A stretch of 64,000 nucleotides of DNA from Cycas panzhihuaensis (Eukaryota; Cycadophyta): the NCBI GenBank assembly GCA_023213395.1, contig CM041465.1:35099741-35163740 (forward strand), written 5' to 3'. The notes under the pieces were generated by a model. It had not been told where the DNA came from and did not search any database. It saw nothing but the letters and a program-made list of their open reading frames with translations. Numbering within the stretch: the stretch's first letter is position 1; each line of letters starts with the position of its first letter. Both the position numbers and the translations under genes were made by a program. Below, in pieces: positions 60,541 through 64,000 of the stretch.

Positions 60541-63540
60541 ACTAGTATATTGACTTGGGATGTTCTACCCATATGACACATAAGGAACACTTGTTTCAAA
60601 CATTGGATAAAATTAGGAAGGGATCCATAATATTTAGAGATGATACCTCCCACAAATCAGTTGGTAGAGGTAATATATCCCTAATGATAGATATAAGAGA
60701 ATATAGACATCTTGATGATGTCTTGTATATCCCAACATTAAAGAAAAACTTATTACCTATAGGGTAGATGATGGGACATTACTACAAAGTTATCTTTGAC
60801 AATGGTGAGTATGTCATCAAAGATAAAAGGAGAAATAAAACTATAGTCATAAAAGGGAAGATGAACAAGAATTGCTTGTTCAAACTTATTCTTACTCCTT
60901 CAGATACATATGCCCTAAGAACTTTAGCTAAATTAGACAGTGAATTATGGCATAGAGGATTTGTCCATCTCAATTATAATAGTTTAGCCCTTATGAAGTG
61001 AATGGATATGGTCAATAGATTATCACATATTAAGGTGAACAAAAATCTATGTGAAGGATGTCTTCTTGGAAAACACCATAGGGAAAGTTTTCCATATTTC
61101 AATCATTAAGTATTGGATCCACTCTAATTGGTATACATAGATATTTGCGGTCCTATGAGCATTCCCTCTCTAGCAAGTGCTAGGTACTTTATCACATTCA
61201 TAGATGATTTCATAAGGAAGACATGGGTGTTCTTTCTCAAATATAAATCAGATGCCTTTCAATACCTTGTTGACTTCAAAACCTTTGTGGAGTGACAAAG
61301 TGGATATAAATTACTATTCCTAAGATCAGATAATGGGGGAGAATTTATCTCCAATACATTTAAGGATTATTATGTACACCATGGCATTAGAAGATAGTTC
61401 ACTAATCCCTGTACTCCACAGAAAAATGGTGTAGCAGAGAGGAAAAATCAAACTATAGTCAAAATGGCTAGATGTATGTTAGAGGACAAGAATTTGGAAC
61501 ATGAGTTTTGGGCTAAAGTAGTATATATAGCCATTTATTTACTCAATAGGTGCTCCACCAAATCCCTTAGGTGGAAAGCTCCAAAAGAAGCTTAGACTAG
61601 TCCCAAACCAAGCATATATCATCTTAGAGTCTTTGGGTGCCTTGCCTATGCTCATATTCTTGGTCAACGGAGATCCAAGCTAGACGATCATAGTGTCAAA
61701 TGTATATTCTTAGGCTATAGTGAAACATCCAAGCCATACAAGGTTTATGACCCCAAATTAAAAAGGGTCATGTTAAGTAGAGATGTTAAATTCCAAGAGG
61801 ATACCTATTATCAAGACACTCAAGAAAAGAAAAAGGAAGTTGTAATAAATTTTGATACATCATCCAAAACCAATTATGTGCCACCTATGTTTGACTCTAG
61901 AAGAGTCATCAATGAACCTAGTGGGGAGGGAACTTCCTCTCAACCTCCACCACAAAATCTACCAAAATGGGTTTATTAAAATCATGACTTAAGTAACATC
62001 TTGGACAATAATCACAGATCCACATGCTCACATAGGGTTAATTTTACCCTTATGAGCAAAGTATTGGAGGCTCATGAGCCTCAAAATTTTGATTAGGCCA
62101 ATCAACATGAATGTTGGAAAAAATCAGTAGGAGATGAATACAACTCTATTGTTAAAAATGACACTTGGGAGCTAGTTGATTTACCTCCAAAGAAAAAGGG
62201 TATTGGTACCAAATGGATCTACAAGACCAAGTTTCGCTCAGATAGCTCTATTGACAAATACAAGGCTAGATTAGTTGCTAAGGGGTATGATAAAAAAGAA
62301 GGCATTGACTATACTGAAACTTTTACCCCCATTGCTTGGATGGAATCGATTAGAATGATGATGGGCTTAGCAGCCCAAATAGGTTAGAAAGTTTTTACCA
62401 AATGGATGTCAAAAGTGTCTTCCTCAATGGTTATATCAAAGAGGATATTTATGTCACTCAACCCCTCAGTTTTCAAGTCAGGGGGTAGAAAACAAAGTGT
62501 ATAAACTAAAAAAGGCACTCAATGGTTTAAAACAAACACCCAGGGCTTGGTATTCCCACATAGATAAATATTTTCAGAGATCAAGAGTTTGAAAAATCTC
62601 AAGCAGATCCTAACCTATATATTTAAATCAAGGGAAATTCAATCCTAATTGTAAGACTTTACATGGATGACCTTGTATATACTGGAAATGACTCCCACCT
62701 ATTGTGATAATCAAAGATGCTATGTGCAAAGAATTTGAGATGATAAATTTGGGGCTTATGCATTACTTCCTAGGTTTGGAAGTATGGCAAGACAAAAAGG
62801 GCATTTTCATTTCCTAATGGAAATATACTTTGGATTTATTACAAAAATTTAGGATGCCTGATTGTAAACCATTGACAACCCCAACTGAAACTAGAATCAA
62901 GCTCTCCAAGTTAGATGACTCTACATCGATTGACCCAACATTTTATAGACAACTTATTGATAGCTTGATATATTTAATGTCCACTCAACTAGATATAACA
63001 CACTCAGTTAGTGTTGTGTCTAGATTTATGAAAAATCCAAAGACCACCCATTGGCAAGTAGCTAAGAGAATTCTTTGATATCTCAAAAGAACTCATGATT
63101 ATTGGTTATACTATAAAGCTTCTTCAAAAGTTTAGTTGACTAGCTATACAGATTCAGATTAGGCAGGAGATATTGATGATAGGAAATCTACAACAGGTGA
63201 TATGTTTAGTATGGGATTAGTAGCCATAGCATGGAGCACAAAGAAATAAAACACAGTTTCCTTATCTACATCTGAGGTAGAATACAAAGTAGAAGTAGCA
63301 AGTGTATGTGAATCAATTTAGTTGAGAAGATTACTACAAGATTTCTATCTAAAATAGAAAGGTCCCACCAGAATTTGGTGTGATAATCAAAGCACTATTC
63401 AAATGGCAAAGAACCTAGTCTTCCATGGTAGAATGAAACACATTGAGACTCAACATCATTTCATTCAGGAACTAGTACAAGTAGAAGAAATTGAATTAGC
63501 CTATTATAGCACTAAAGACTAAACAACGAATATATTTACA
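60541..63540 (+). pseudogene. Element D pol: protease, integrase, RT, RNase H
   Basis: The protease starts IDLGCSTHMTH (DSG changed to DLG). The integrase has LWHRGFVHLNYNSL, CEGCLLGKHHRESF, VYIDICGPM, FIDDFIRKTWVFF, RSDNGGEFIS and KNGVAERKNQT. The RT has GTKWIYKTKFRSD, LVAKGYDKKEGIDY, a frameshift near 62390 and the catalytic YMDDLVYTGND near 62660. RNase H has TDSD, CDNQSTIQMAKN, GRMKHIETQHHFI and IFTKALGKVKF. Stops and frameshifts are scattered. Confidence 0.92.
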
Positions 63541-63617
63541 AAGGCATTAGGGAAAGTCAAATTCTAGAAATTCAAAGGAAGCTTAGGAGTTGTTCACATT
63601 GGATATTATGGGGAGGA

Positions 63618-63975
63618 TGTTGGGATAACCCCCAATGTGCATATAGAGATGTGCACCTAGGGCCCCTCAAAGCCACCTTTAGGGCTCCTTAGTGCACCTA
63701 AAGTTGCATATCAGCCTCTATTAGCTGTTGTTTATCCAACATTATTATTAAGATATGCATTGCTTTATTATTTATATTATTTTTTAATATTAATTTGAAT
63801 TATATTGAAATATGTATAGGTCGAGTTGAGGAACTTACCACCTCCTTAAATAATCTATAAATGGGGTGGGAATACCTCCCTAGTGTTTTTAACACTACCC
63901 ACTATTCATTAGATAATGTTAACTCAAGAGACCATGTATTCACCATTATAGTCTCGCTCTACCCCTTATCCTTCA
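63618..63975 (+). repeat. Right LTR of element D
   Basis: 358 bp, TGTTGGGATAACCCCC to TATCCTTCA, preceded by the purine tract GGGGAGGA (63610-63617) and followed by TATGA (63976-63980). Confidence 0.95.
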
Positions 63976-63980
63976 TATGA

Positions 63981-64000
63981 GACGTAGTAACTATTTTAGC
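63981..64000 (-). pseudogene. Element H integrase, upstream continuation at window edge
   Basis: The minus strand gives AKIVTT, joining in phase to SHRDWYTQ at 54631 once element D and one TATGA are removed. Confidence 0.8.

Overview
The window looks like heterochromatic, gene-poor nuclear DNA of a seed plant, most likely a flowering plant; the species cannot be named. The grounds are Ty1/copia and Ty3/gypsy LTR retrotransposons with initiator-tRNA-Met-type primer sites, and two very long gypsy elements of the Tat type that carry a plant-mobile-domain (PMD) gene on the opposite strand and an extra RNase H. I see no rRNA, tRNA, CRISPR array, operon or free-standing cellular gene. Every recognisable coding region belongs to a mobile element, and almost all are broken. 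The window is AT-rich except for 37.3-53.8 kb, which is one GC-rich element.

Layout, using my own labels. 1-16268: an old gypsy element on the minus strand (G1; its left end lies outside the window), split by LTR element A (2782-13886, 352-bp LTRs, target duplication TAGTT). A is itself split by gypsy element B (3694-10454, minus strand, LTRs about 1.06 kb). 16.3-22.2 kb: relics of a gypsy pol (G2) and two copia elements (G3, G4), all on the minus strand, with an eroded tandem array of about 88 bp period at 20.16-20.96 kb. 22.2-24.4 kb: no gene. 24400-32143: copia element E (448-bp LTRs, duplication CCTAT), whose leader holds what may be a captured cellular gene fragment in antisense.

32.1 kb to the right edge: an old Tat-type element on the minus strand (H). 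It was split by the GC-rich Tat element C (37287-53827, LTRs about 2.6 kb, duplication GAATG) and by copia element D (54632-63975, LTRs 359/358 bp, duplication TATGA). D contains a 560-bp solo LTR (59838-60397, duplication CCATA) lodged in its gag zinc knuckle. When D and one TATGA copy are ignored, the integrase frame of H reads straight through the junction.

The most interesting system is the accessory module shared by C and H: a PMD gene opposite to gag-pol, with an intron at the same place in both copies, plus an extra RNase H domain downstream of the integrase. The order of these two parts differs between C (INT, PMD, RNase H) and H (INT, RNase H, PMD). In C the antisense gene has a TATA box and a phase-consistent intron. 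This suggests it was once expressed on its own; nothing here shows what it does.
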